Source of the DNA: a virus
Direction: 5' to 3' (one strand)
Virus record (IMG/VR): IMGVR_UViG_3300031111_000017
Coordinates: 1-41,235 of that record
DNA length: 41,235 bases
Below are positions 33,020 to 39,833 of this stretch, piece by piece (within the stretch, counting starts at the first letter, position 1; each line of letters opens with the position of its first letter). A program made the translations under genes and the position numbers. Below the pieces are notes generated by a model that saw nothing but the letters and a program-made list of their open reading frames with translations, was not told the origin of the DNA and did no database searches.

Positions 33020-33519
33020 AGAAACTAACAGCAATTGCGGCGATTCTCGCCGTGTCTATCGTGGCCTATGCCGGGCCGTATTTCATCATCGAGCAGAACC
33101 CGATCGACCTTGACGCGAGCATGGTCGTTGGTTGGGATTTCGACGCGCCATTCATCAACTTCACGAACCTTGGCGTGTACGGCGACTTCAACGTCGAGAA
33201 CGATAACGTGTGGGTGTATCCAACCCCGTGGATCTTGGGCGGCGAGTTGGGGCTTGCGTGGTTTAGCGAAGCCTTGGCTTTGGACTGCTTCGAGATTGGC
33301 GTTGCGACGGACTTGATCCTCGCGCCGGCTGCGTGGCCGGAATACGTTGAACTTGATTCGTGGACAACGAGCTTCGAGATCATCGGGCGACCGAGCCGGG
33401 TGGTGACGCTCTATGCAAATGCCGACTTCGTGTTTGAGGTGACGAACCCGCCTGGTCCTGTTGGGTTTACCGGGTTGTGGACGTTCTTGCCGCGTGTAGG
33501 CATCGAGGGTCACTGGTAA
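33016..33519 (+). CDS. Secreted, barrel-like envelope protein
   Basis: 167 aa from TTG 33016 (overlaps previous TGA), after GAGGGGAC. Cleavable signal peptide MKKLTAIAAILAVSIVAYA. The mature part alternates aromatic/hydrophobic and polar residues in strands and ends in an aromatic residue (GHW), as outer-membrane barrels do. If so, the host is diderm. Small for a barrel; alternative is a soluble periplasmic protein. Confidence 0.5.
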   Translation: MKKLTAIAAILAVSIVAYAGPYFIIEQNPIDLDASMVVGWDFDAPFINFTNLGVYGDFNVENDNVWVYPTPWILGGELGLAWFSEALALDCFEIGVATDLILAPAAWPEYVELDSWTTSFEIIGRPSRVVTLYANADFVFEVTNPPGPVGFTGLWTFLPRVGIEGHW

Positions 33520-33538
33520 CAGAGAGATGAACTGCGAG

Positions 33539-33614
33539 AGCCAGCGTTTCAACCTCCTTTCGCTGGTTTGGCCTCGGGGGAGCTGTGTTAGGGCCGCAGC
33601 TCCCCTTTCCTTTT
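33539..33614 (+). terminator. Hairpin with anti-SD-like loop, then terminator
   Basis: Hairpin CCAGCG (33541-33546) / CGCTGG (33561-33566) presents the loop tttcaacctccttt. The terminator GGGGAGCTG (33577-33585), 11-nt loop, CAGCTCCCC (33597-33605), TTTCCTTTT follows. Ends the transcript of the 32726-33519 genes. Confidence 0.75.
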
Positions 33615-33625
33615 GGGGAGGCGTT

Positions 33626-34348
33626 ATGAAGAAACTAGCAGTGCTCTTATGCGTCCTGTTGATGCTTGCCGGCTGTGTCCGACTCGGACCGCAGGATGTC
33701 GTGGAAGTGAGACTTATCAGCAACGAGGGCGCGATCTATGCGCCACTCATCAACGGAGCACCGTGGGGCTACAACGCCTGCGTGCAGCCGGGGGATGATT
33801 ACGTGCTTGACTTCAACCCCGGTAGAGATCAATACGGCAATCGAACGGGCTTGAGTGCATCGCGGTACACCGTGGAGGAAGTGACGGTACAGTGCGAACT
33901 CAAGACCGAACAAGACACAATCTTCCTTGTGATCAACGCAACGACGCGCTGGGCCGAGCCGAACCTGTTTGTCTGGTTCCCAGGCTACACAGCGCCAAAC
34001 GAGCAGATCAGCGGGCTTCCTGTTCCATTTCAGCCACTCACGGGGTATCCGTGGGATCCGTGCCGTGGCGCGAACCTGGCAGAGATGGCATCGCAGGTGG
34101 CGACGGTTGAGGTGGTCGCGCGCGCGAACTGGATTGAGGTTGAGTTTGTCCTGCCCGAAGGCGGGCGTTATCGGCTAGAGGGGCGGACGTGGACGGATGA
34201 GCACTCGATCAGTATGCGACTGACTGATCCAGGTGCGTACATCGTGGCAGAGGAGAGCGGCGAGCTTTACGAGTTTGACGTGCCAATCGACTGGTTCTAC
34301 ATCGATGCGGCGTTCCAGGTGAACGTTGGGCCGACGGGGGTGTGCTGA
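33626..34348 (+). CDS. Lipoprotein
   Basis: 240 aa, GGGGAGG before ATG 33626. Signal peptide MKKLAVLLCVLLMLAGC with lipobox LAGC (Cys17). Beta-rich mature region with several aromatic/Pro motifs (LFVWFPGYTAP, FQPLTGYPWDPC). No family. First of two consecutive lipoproteins. Confidence 0.7.
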   Translation: MKKLAVLLCVLLMLAGCVRLGPQDVVEVRLISNEGAIYAPLINGAPWGYNACVQPGDDYVLDFNPGRDQYGNRTGLSASRYTVEEVTVQCELKTEQDTIFLVINATTRWAEPNLFVWFPGYTAPNEQISGLPVPFQPLTGYPWDPCRGANLAEMASQVATVEVVARANWIEVEFVLPEGGRYRLEGRTWTDEHSISMRLTDPGAYIVAEESGELYEFDVPIDWFYIDAAFQVNVGPTGVC

Positions 34349-34920
34349 TGCGACGAATAGCCTGGACAGGACGATCGACGGCGCGGCTTGTTGGACTGAT
34401 TCTCGCCTGTGGACTATGCGTATACGTCGGATTCTGCATACACGGTTGCGGGCCGACAGAGCCGCCGAAACCGCCAGAGCCTACAACGAATGCAGACCCG
34501 ATCTCGCTGCCGCCATTCATCGCCTCTACGTCTCAATCAGCGGGCGCGTATGTGCTGATCGACGTGCGACACCGCGAGCATGGGTGTGATTCGAGCGGGA
34601 ATCCAACAAGCGTCACCGGGGCATACGATCCCGATGGCGATTCCATGGAATACCGATTCGAGTGCGCGTGGAGTGTGTTCGACGATGCGGGTGAGAAGAT
34701 CAATGACGAGTGGGTGACTTTTCCCGAAGAGACGCATCCAAACGGCAAGACGGAGCAAGCAGCCATCGTGAAGCTGTGGATTGGCTGGACGGAAGATTCC
34801 CCGCTGATGCCCGTTGCGCCACAAGACTGCGGACCCGATCCTAGTCCCGTGCAGTTTGTGTACTCCGTGCGAGATGGGAAAGGCGGGGAAGCGTCTTGCT
34901 CGGCGGTGATTGGCAAATGA
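34348..34920 (+). CDS. Lipoprotein with Ig/PKD-like motif
   Basis: 190 aa. Start 34348 overlaps the previous stop (TGATG). Basic N-terminus, hydrophobic core and IHGC lipobox, then a Pro-rich spacer (PTEPPKPPEPT). Contains GAYDPDGDSMEYRF, like the lipoprotein at 7273, and FVYSVRDGKGG, typical of Ig/PKD-type folds. A TTCCATGGAA palindrome falls in this motif. Confidence 0.65.
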   Translation: MRRIAWTGRSTARLVGLILACGLCVYVGFCIHGCGPTEPPKPPEPTTNADPISLPPFIASTSQSAGAYVLIDVRHREHGCDSSGNPTSVTGAYDPDGDSMEYRFECAWSVFDDAGEKINDEWVTFPEETHPNGKTEQAAIVKLWIGWTEDSPLMPVAPQDCGPDPSPVQFVYSVRDGKGGEASCSAVIGK

Positions 34921-35780
34921 GTGTGGCTATGATGAATCCGTACACGATCAAGAAGCAGCGCGATTCCATCGTCGTCACATTCACTGACGTAAACGCAGGC
35001 TTCGAGCAGTGGATTCTATGCCGGGGCGATGCGCACTTCGATTCTGCCTCTTCCAACAACGCGCTGGAAATGAAGCACCTCAAGATGGCGCAAGAGCGCG
35101 GGGCGCTGATCGTTGACATTGGCGATCTGTTTGACGCGATGCAGGGAACGCACGACAGGCGCAGACGGTTTGGCGCGTCAATCCAAGATGTAGAGATGGA
35201 CGACTACTTCGATGTGCTCACAGAGAAAGCCTATCTCCGCTACGCTCCATTCGCTGAGAACTGGCTTCTGCTTGGCATGGGCAACCATGAAGACAGCGTG
35301 CTACACCACGCGCAGACAAACCTCACACGGCGGCTTGCGCACAAGCTCCACGCCGCAGGAAGCCAGGTGATTGCCGGTGGGCTTGAGGGCTGGCTGCGTT
35401 TCAGATTCTCGCAAGACAACGACAGCAGACATTCCTGCGGCTACTTCGACTGCTACTACCTGCACGGGTATGGCGGCGGTGGGCCTGTCACGAAGGGCGC
35501 AATCCAAGCGAACCGCAGACAGACGTGGATCAACGCGGACTTCGTTGTCTCCGGCCATACGCATCAATCGTTCCACCTCCCATATCGCCGTTTGCGGCTG
35601 AACAAAATGGGCGGCGAGGAATCACGCCGGACCGATCACATCCAAGTGTCTGGCTACAAAGAGCGTGACAACTGGAACAAGAGCCGGGGCCATTCTCCAG
35701 AATGCCGAACAGCGTTCTGGATTCGGTTCTACGGCAATGGAAGTCAAGTCAAACGCCAAGTGATCGAGGTTGAGGAGTAG
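34917..35780 (+). CDS. Calcineurin-like metallophosphoesterase
   Basis: 287 aa, ATGA overlap. Motifs: GDAHFD (37-42), GDLFD (69-73), GNHE (122-125), HGYGG (183-187), GHTH (213-216), the two-metal site of this superfamily. Substrate unknown: phosphate esters, cyclic nucleotides or nucleic acid ends. Phage members can process DNA ends or degrade signalling nucleotides (known for the superfamily; not shown here). Confidence 0.85.
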   Translation: MSVAMMNPYTIKKQRDSIVVTFTDVNAGFEQWILCRGDAHFDSASSNNALEMKHLKMAQERGALIVDIGDLFDAMQGTHDRRRRFGASIQDVEMDDYFDVLTEKAYLRYAPFAENWLLLGMGNHEDSVLHHAQTNLTRRLAHKLHAAGSQVIAGGLEGWLRFRFSQDNDSRHSCGYFDCYYLHGYGGGGPVTKGAIQANRRQTWINADFVVSGHTHQSFHLPYRRLRLNKMGGEESRRTDHIQVSGYKERDNWNKSRGHSPECRTAFWIRFYGNGSQVKRQVIEVEE

Positions 35781-35809
35781 ATGGGGCGGTGATCTAGTTG
35801 GAGGTCGTA

Positions 35810-35893
35810 ATGTTCATTAGCGGGTTTCTTGCGGGCTGTCTTGTGGGGTTTCTTGGCTGTATCGCATGGTTGGTGAGCAGCCGTGACAAGTAA
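35810..35893 (+). CDS. 27-aa membrane peptide
   Basis: GGAGGT lies four bases before ATG 35810. Single hydrophobic span (FISGFLAGCLVGFLGCIAWL) and a short charged tail. Overlaps the next start. A three-codon frame (ATG GGG CGG TGA, 35781-35792) precedes it. Confidence 0.55.
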   Translation: MFISGFLAGCLVGFLGCIAWLVSSRDK

Positions 35894-35990
35894 GTGTCCA
35901 TCGTGCGGATCGGACGACGTCGTTGAGATTTACGACGATCCGGTGACGTACCAGTGCAGGAAGTGTGGTGAGGTTTTCGGCGAAGATTGA
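35883..35990 (+). CDS. 35-aa zinc-ribbon protein
   Basis: GTG 35883 overlaps the previous stop. CPSCG and CRKCGE knuckles separated by about 20 residues give a complete small zinc ribbon. Function unknown. Confidence 0.65.
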   Translation: MTSKCPSCGSDDVVEIYDDPVTYQCRKCGEVFGED

Positions 35991-36003
35991 CCGGCCTTTA
36001 CGT

Positions 36004-36032
36004 TTGGCTTGTGAGTGCAGTTGTGATACACT
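36004..36032 (+). promoter_or_regulatory. Promoter abutting the start codon
   Basis: TTGGCT (36004-36009), 17 bp, TACACT (36027-36032) with TG at the extended -10 position. Predicted start about 36039-36040, two or three bases before ATG 36042, so the mRNA is nearly leaderless. Confidence 0.6.
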
Positions 36033-36041
36033 GCCGCCATT

Positions 36042-36644
36042 ATGAGGAGAATGTGGTTCGCTCTGATGTGCGTTCTCTTGACGGGTTGCAGCATGATTGC
36101 GCCCGAGATCCCGTCTGTCGCTCCGGTTGACGACCCCGTCTTCGAGCCAAGCCCAGTGATCTATCCGCCAGTCATCAATGGCCTGAAGGATTGCTGGTAT
36201 CTGACGCCGTTCGCGCGAACGCTCATCTCGTTTGAGCAGTCCGTTTACTACGACGGCGAGTGGGCGGCGGAAAGCATCATCGTTCGCGGGTCTTCGTATC
36301 CGCAGCCGTATACGATCTTTCACCCGCCCTACGAGTCGGGCGTGTGCCACGCGGAGTATGGTTTCGTGCATGAGAACTCGTGCATCGTCTATCCGCTCTA
36401 CGTGAGCATTGACAACGGCGGACTGCCCTACTCGCCGACTGCGCTTGACACGGGATACCCGCACATCGGATGGAAGAATACCAACGCGCTGTATGCGGAG
36501 TTTCCATCGTCGAGTGACAGCGAGCTGGAGATCCCTGCGCAAGATGGAGAGATCATCGTGCGTATACGCGACGAAACGGGGCGCATCACGGAGGCTCGGT
36601 TTGAGATTCCGATTCAGGCGCTCGACTACGGCGTCTCGAATTAG
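36042..36644 (+). CDS. Lipoprotein, paralogue of the one at 7273
   Basis: 200 aa. Signal peptide MRRMWFALMCVLLTGC (LTGC lipobox). Shares with the 7273 protein APEI after the Cys, GEW, PPY-G-C/A, YP and GY-IGW landmarks in the same order. Single-gene transcript from the 36004 promoter, unlike the operon copy at 7273. Envelope role inferred. Confidence 0.7.
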   Translation: MRRMWFALMCVLLTGCSMIAPEIPSVAPVDDPVFEPSPVIYPPVINGLKDCWYLTPFARTLISFEQSVYYDGEWAAESIIVRGSSYPQPYTIFHPPYESGVCHAEYGFVHENSCIVYPLYVSIDNGGLPYSPTALDTGYPHIGWKNTNALYAEFPSSSDSELEIPAQDGEIIVRIRDETGRITEARFEIPIQALDYGVSN

Positions 36645-36670
36645 CACACGCGCACATCAAAGGCTATACT
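36641..36670 (+). promoter_or_regulatory. Promoter for a leaderless gene
   Basis: TTAGCA (36641-36646), 18 bp, TATACT (36665-36670). Six bases separate the -10 from ATG 36677, so transcription should begin on the start codon. There is no ribosome site. Confidence 0.6.
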
Positions 36671-36676
36671 CTGTCC

Positions 36677-37114
36677 ATGTATGATCTAGAGGCCATTGCA
36701 GACGCCCTGGGGTTGAAGTCGAAACACGCTGCGCGTAAGCGCGTTCACGAGATTCGAGATGTGCTAGAGAAGCGCGAGTTCATCGTCTACGATCCCTCGA
36801 AAGGCAACGCCTTAACGGTAACGCTTGACGGGTTGAACCTTTTGCAGCGATTGAACGAGATGAAAGGATCGATTGCAGAGCAAGCCAACGCGCTGCGCAT
36901 CGAGCTTGGCGACAGCGCCCCGCCACCAGACGCCGAAGAATTGCGAGAATTTAAGCAGGCGGTCAAAGAGTGGCGTGCGCATCATCGAAGCGAACACAAG
37001 GCCTTGGAGGGCCGCGTGGAGGCACTAGAGAACCGCAAGGGGATATGGGTAAGCCTTCGCGACATGCTCACGCGTCCGAGAGACACAGAATCGACACACG
37101 ACGAACATACATAA
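36677..37114 (+). CDS. Helix-turn-helix protein with coiled-coil tail
   Basis: 145 aa. N-terminal helix-turn-helix-like segment (aIADALGLKSKHAARKRVHEI), winged-helix-like strands to about residue 60, then charged coiled coil. Layout recalls KfrA/MerR-type regulators. Probably a transcription regulator; leaderless start suggests expression early or independent of SD recognition. Confidence 0.55.
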   Translation: MYDLEAIADALGLKSKHAARKRVHEIRDVLEKREFIVYDPSKGNALTVTLDGLNLLQRLNEMKGSIAEQANALRIELGDSAPPPDAEELREFKQAVKEWRAHHRSEHKALEGRVEALENRKGIWVSLRDMLTRPRDTESTHDEHT

Positions 37115-37126
37115 ATACGCTGATTC

Positions 37127-37135
37127 TGCTATACT
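37127..37135 (+). promoter_or_regulatory. Extended -10 promoter for a leaderless gene
   Basis: TGCTATACT: TG at 37127-37128 and TATACT at 37130-37135; no good -35. Seven bases later ATG 37143. Shares CTATACTCT with the promoter at 36665. Confidence 0.55.
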
Positions 37136-37142
37136 CTCGCGC

Positions 37143-37352
37143 ATGGACATTTGCGAGACATGCGAAATCTGTGACGAGTGCCCAATCTGCAACACGCACA
37201 AGATGACCGTCTACGTGGCTGAGAAGTACCGCGAACATCAGACCATGTGCTACGTGCTGAAGCTCGCCAAACGCACGGATCGTTCCCCAAGCGAGATGAT
37301 CATGGAGCTGCTTACGGCATACGTCACCATACACAAGCATATATTCAAATAG
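37143..37352 (+). CDS. Cys-rich small protein
   Basis: 69 aa. Residues 4-16 hold CxxCxxCxxCxxC (CETCEICDECPIC), followed by a strand-helix-helix (MTVYVAEKYR... PSEMIMELLTAYV) that could be ribbon-helix-helix. The Cys run could bind zinc or an Fe-S cluster. No family. Confidence 0.5.
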   Translation: MDICETCEICDECPICNTHKMTVYVAEKYREHQTMCYVLKLAKRTDRSPSEMIMELLTAYVTIHKHIFK

Positions 37353-37406
37353 TAGACTAGACTTCCACGATTGAATACTGTAGGCTTGTTCACAGTGCCG
37401 GGGGTG

Positions 37407-37499
37407 ATGGCGACGGATTTCCTGTCGCCGGAAGATGAGGTGCTAATTGGTCTATTCGCAGAAGGCCCATTCGATCGACTTTCCTGGCTATTGTTTTGA
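37407..37499 (+). CDS. Possible 30-aa peptide
   Basis: GGGGGTG precedes ATG 37407. Sequence DFLSPEDEVLIGLFAEGPF looks like real protein. It occupies most of the gap 37353-37566. No other support. Confidence 0.35.
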   Translation: MATDFLSPEDEVLIGLFAEGPFDRLSWLLF

Positions 37500-37537
37500 C
37501 GCCGAATTCCTATTACCCTGGAGGGAATCAGAGGGGC

Positions 37538-37566
37538 TTGACTTTATAAAACATTTGGAGTAGGGT
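37538..37566 (+). promoter_or_regulatory. Promoter abutting the repressor gene
   Basis: TTGACT (37538-37543), 17 bp, TAGGGT (37561-37566), directly followed by ATG 37567 and ATG 37573. Transcription would begin near 37573. Upstream, ttaccctggagggaa (37512-37526) is an imperfect inverted repeat and a possible operator. Confidence 0.55.
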
Positions 37567-37791
37567 ATGGACATGAGCCAAGCAATCAAGCAGGCAAGGA
37601 CAGACATGGAAATGACGCGCAAGGAGCTTGCGTCCCAACTCGGATGCACTGAAATGAGCATCTACAACTGGGAAACAGGCAACAGTCGTCCGCTTCCTGT
37701 CTATCTCGTTCAGCTTGAGAAGGTGCTTGGCATCGACCTAAAGGAGGCCAAGGATGTCCATTCAAAAGAGCGCCCCTCCCCAGAGAACTGA
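37567..37791 (+). CDS. XRE-family (Cro/CI-like) regulator
   Basis: 74 aa. Classic helix-turn-helix: aIKQARTDMEMTRKELASQL then TEMSIYNWETGNSRP. Starts at 37567 (GGAG at 37557-37560) or leaderless at 37573. Only the DNA-binding domain is present, like Cro. No integrase nearby, so it may time gene expression rather than maintain lysogeny. Confidence 0.8.
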   Translation: MDMSQAIKQARTDMEMTRKELASQLGCTEMSIYNWETGNSRPLPVYLVQLEKVLGIDLKEAKDVHSKERPSPEN

Positions 37792-38116
37792 GGAGGGGAC
37801 AACCAACCGGGTTGCCGCCCGGTCAGAAACTAACAGTGTAACAAGCAGCGTAGCACAATCGGACCTTCCGGTCAAGATCATCGATCGCTACTACCACCCA
37901 TTCTCTACGCTGTCCAGCGGCCTACTCGCCGTCCAATCCAACTGCAACGAAAGCCGATTCCTCATCGAGGATGAGATCCCGTGGCTGGGCGTGTTTTTCC
38001 GTGCTCCGTCTGACGCTGAATCCGAAGAGATTGAGCGTATACGGGACGCGGTTATGGATGCGCATGATCGCTTGGATGACATGGCGAAGCACGTTGCCAG
38101 AACGGGGATGTGGTAG
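37754..38116 (+). CDS. Unknown 120-aa protein
   Basis: AAGGAGG at 37741-37747 sets ATG 37754, which lies within the end of the regulator gene (38-bp overlap). Disordered start, then a beta/helix region (LAVQSNCNESRFLIEDEIPWLGVFFRAPSD) and a C-terminal helix. Two hairpins are encoded near its start (37773-37798, 37806-37823). Confidence 0.6.
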   Translation: MSIQKSAPPQRTEEGTTNRVAARSETNSVTSSVAQSDLPVKIIDRYYHPFSTLSSGLLAVQSNCNESRFLIEDEIPWLGVFFRAPSDAESEEIERIRDAVMDAHDRLDDMAKHVARTGMW

Positions 38117-38118
38117 CC

Positions 38119-38418
38119 ATGAAACTTGCGACGAAACAGCGCGAGAGGCTAGACACGCTGCGCGATCTGATCGGACCAGCTGCGAAGCTCTACATTCACC
38201 CGATGATCCAGCGCGACACGCGCATTCACGAGGCAGCGCACACCGTATGGAGTTTCATAGACAGAGAGCTGATGGACGCCGAGCGCGATCTTGTGATGTG
38301 CAACACATGCGGCAACGAGTGGACGAAAGACGAATACGAAGAGATGCGCCATGTTGACGCCTCAGATGGCTGGTGTCCGTCATGCGGCGAGCTGGGCGAC
38401 GTGCAGGAGGTGGAGTGA
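38119..38418 (+). CDS. Zinc-binding 99-aa protein
   Basis: ATG 38119 two bases after the previous stop. Helical N-terminus with IHEAAHTVWSF, then CNTCG (61-65) and CPSCGE (86-91) knuckles. HEAAH recalls a metal site but lacks the third ligand. Precedes ERF in the recombination block. Confidence 0.6.
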   Translation: MKLATKQRERLDTLRDLIGPAAKLYIHPMIQRDTRIHEAAHTVWSFIDRELMDAERDLVMCNTCGNEWTKDEYEEMRHVDASDGWCPSCGELGDVQEVE

Positions 38419-39092
38419 TGGCGCTTGCGAAGCAACTTGCAGAAGTGATGCACGAGGTGGGATACGTCCAGAAGGATTCGATGAACGACTTTCACCACTA
38501 CAAGTATGCCAGCGCGGAGGCGGTGTTGAAGAAGGTCAACGTCGCTCTTAGCAGCCGCGGCATCGCGGCGTCGACGCGAGCGGAGTTGGTTTCGCAGGAG
38601 ATCATCAAGACTGACAAGGGCGCGAAGGTGCTTGCCGTTGTCAAATTGTCGATGGACTTCACAGACGGCCAGGAGTCGATCACCGCAGAGGGGCTGGGGT
38701 CTGGAATGGACTCTGCAGACAAAGCGGTAATGAAGGCCAATACAGCCGCTCTCAAGTACCTGGTCGCCAATGCGTTCCTCATCTCATGGGGCGACGATCC
38801 GGAGGCGGACAACAAGGTCGACCAAATCAAGATCGAAGCAGAGAACCCCTTCACAGATGACGAGCCTGTGAGCTATCCAGAGGCCCGACCAATCGTTGCC
38901 GCGATGAAGGGCAAGCGCGGAGTGCGGGAACTCAAGACCTTCCTTGGACACGCTCAGACGCTCGGGTGGGGTTGGGATCAGGCGCTTGGGTTTGCCAAGA
39001 CACAGGGCGTCGATCTGCTGAACGGGTTGAACTACTCAAGCTGCGCCAAGTTGCGCGACATGGTAAAGGCTGAGAAGGGAGTGGGGTCGTAA
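38418..39092 (+). CDS. erf: ERF-family single-strand annealing recombinase
   Basis: 224 aa. Residues 20-48 (MNDFHHYKYASAEAVLKKVN then LSSRGI) and gSGMDSADKAVMKANTAALKY are typical for ERF proteins, which anneal complementary single strands and circularise or recombine phage DNA. C-terminal half is variable with a helical end. Followed by an OB-fold-like protein, the usual partner. Confidence 0.9.
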   Translation: MALAKQLAEVMHEVGYVQKDSMNDFHHYKYASAEAVLKKVNVALSSRGIAASTRAELVSQEIIKTDKGAKVLAVVKLSMDFTDGQESITAEGLGSGMDSADKAVMKANTAALKYLVANAFLISWGDDPEADNKVDQIKIEAENPFTDDEPVSYPEARPIVAAMKGKRGVRELKTFLGHAQTLGWGWDQALGFAKTQGVDLLNGLNYSSCAKLRDMVKAEKGVGS

Positions 39093-39301
39093 TGCCTACA
39101 AGCATCATCAACATTCCGCCGAACGTCCGCGAACACATGCTCGAATGCCTGGAGTGGTTCTTCGACCACGCATACAGCGGCGAGCCTCTGAATGGATGGC
39201 AGTGGGGATTCATCGAGGAAATTGCGCGAGAGGATCGCGTGTGCGATCCGCAAGACTACCTAGCACACGTCGAGAGGCTGATCTATGGAGGGGAAGAATG
39301 A
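39092..39301 (+). CDS. Unknown 69-aa protein
   Basis: ATG overlaps the ERF stop, TGA overlaps the next ATG. Helical and aromatic (LECLEWFFDHAYSGEPLNGWQWGF cut into parts: LECLEWFFDHAY; GWQWGFIEEI). No family; recombination block member. Confidence 0.55.
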   Translation: MPTSIINIPPNVREHMLECLEWFFDHAYSGEPLNGWQWGFIEEIAREDRVCDPQDYLAHVERLIYGGEE

Positions 39302-39738
39302 CTGCATTCCATGGAATGATTGGCAAGGTATTCGAGAACGAGACGAAGTCCGGCAAGCCGTATCTCTCTGCCGTCATCGAAGTGGACGACCACGGCGAAG
39401 GCAAGTTCAACGTCTGGGACACTGATCTGTTCGATCCTGTTCGCGAGCTTGAGGGGGCTCGCGTGATCTTCGAGCGGCGACTTGGCAAGGAGAAAGACGA
39501 CGGGACGCGCTTCCCGGCGACGATCACCTTGATACAAGCGGAAGAGCACGAGCCAACGCCGCACGTCAAGGATCTTGTTGAGGAGATCGAAGCAGAGGCC
39601 GAGCTAGAGGCTGACGTTGACGACGACTTCTTGGACACGCAAGAGCAAAACGCGCGAAAGGAACGCGTTCAGGATGCCGGCACGCGAGCCATGACAGCCA
39701 TCGCAGAACTCGTGGCAATCATCAAAGAGATTGCTTAA
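39298..39738 (+). CDS. OB-fold-like protein, probable SSB partner
   Basis: 146 aa. Residues 4-75 alternate strands in OB-fold order (MIGKVFENETKSGKPYLSAV, gKFNVWDTDL, gARVIFERRLGK, PATITLI), then an acidic linker (EEIEAEAELEADVDDDF) and a C-terminal helix. Acidic tails are usual for SSB-like proteins. The start lies by a GCATTCCATGGAATG palindrome. Identity as SSB is an inference. Confidence 0.55.
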   Translation: MTAFHGMIGKVFENETKSGKPYLSAVIEVDDHGEGKFNVWDTDLFDPVRELEGARVIFERRLGKEKDDGTRFPATITLIQAEEHEPTPHVKDLVEEIEAEAELEADVDDDFLDTQEQNARKERVQDAGTRAMTAIAELVAIIKEIA

Positions 39739-39752
39739 TAGCCTCCTTGTTG

Positions 39753-39784
39753 GGGCGGGGTCTGGCTCCGGGCTTACCCCGCCC
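39753..39784 (+). terminator. Strong GC hairpin, possible terminator
   Basis: GGGCGGGG (39753-39760), 16-nt loop, CCCCGCCC (39777-39784). The tail is only weakly T-rich (tattcct), so termination may be partial. It closes the ERF operon. Confidence 0.55.
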
Positions 39785-39797
39785 TATTCCTAGAGGG

Positions 39798-39827
39798 TTG
39801 AACGGGTTTAACTTTAAGGCATAGACC
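39798..39827 (+). promoter_or_regulatory. Promoter for the structured RNA region
   Basis: TTGAAC (39798-39803), 18 bp, TAGACC (39822-39827). Predicted start near 39834, exactly where the first stem of the structured region begins. A CGTATACG site (39827-39834) covers the start. Confidence 0.5.
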
Positions 39828-39833
39828 GTATAC

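Larger units (their letters stand above)
8701..39316. repeat. Dispersed palindrome TTCCATGGAA (6 copies)
   Basis: Copies at 8701, 9561, 9735, 31994, 34641 and 39307. Two (8698 and 9732) extend to the identical 16-bp palindrome GCATTCCATGGAATGC. Copies at 9561 and 31994 include an ATG that could start a gene; 39307 lies 9 bases after a start codon. Confidence 0.85.

Noticed and set aside
37773-37823. Two hairpins near the end of the XRE gene as a terminator
   Set aside because: Stems are good (CCCCTCC/GGAGGGG and ACCGGG/CCCGGT), but no T-run follows and they lie within the next gene.
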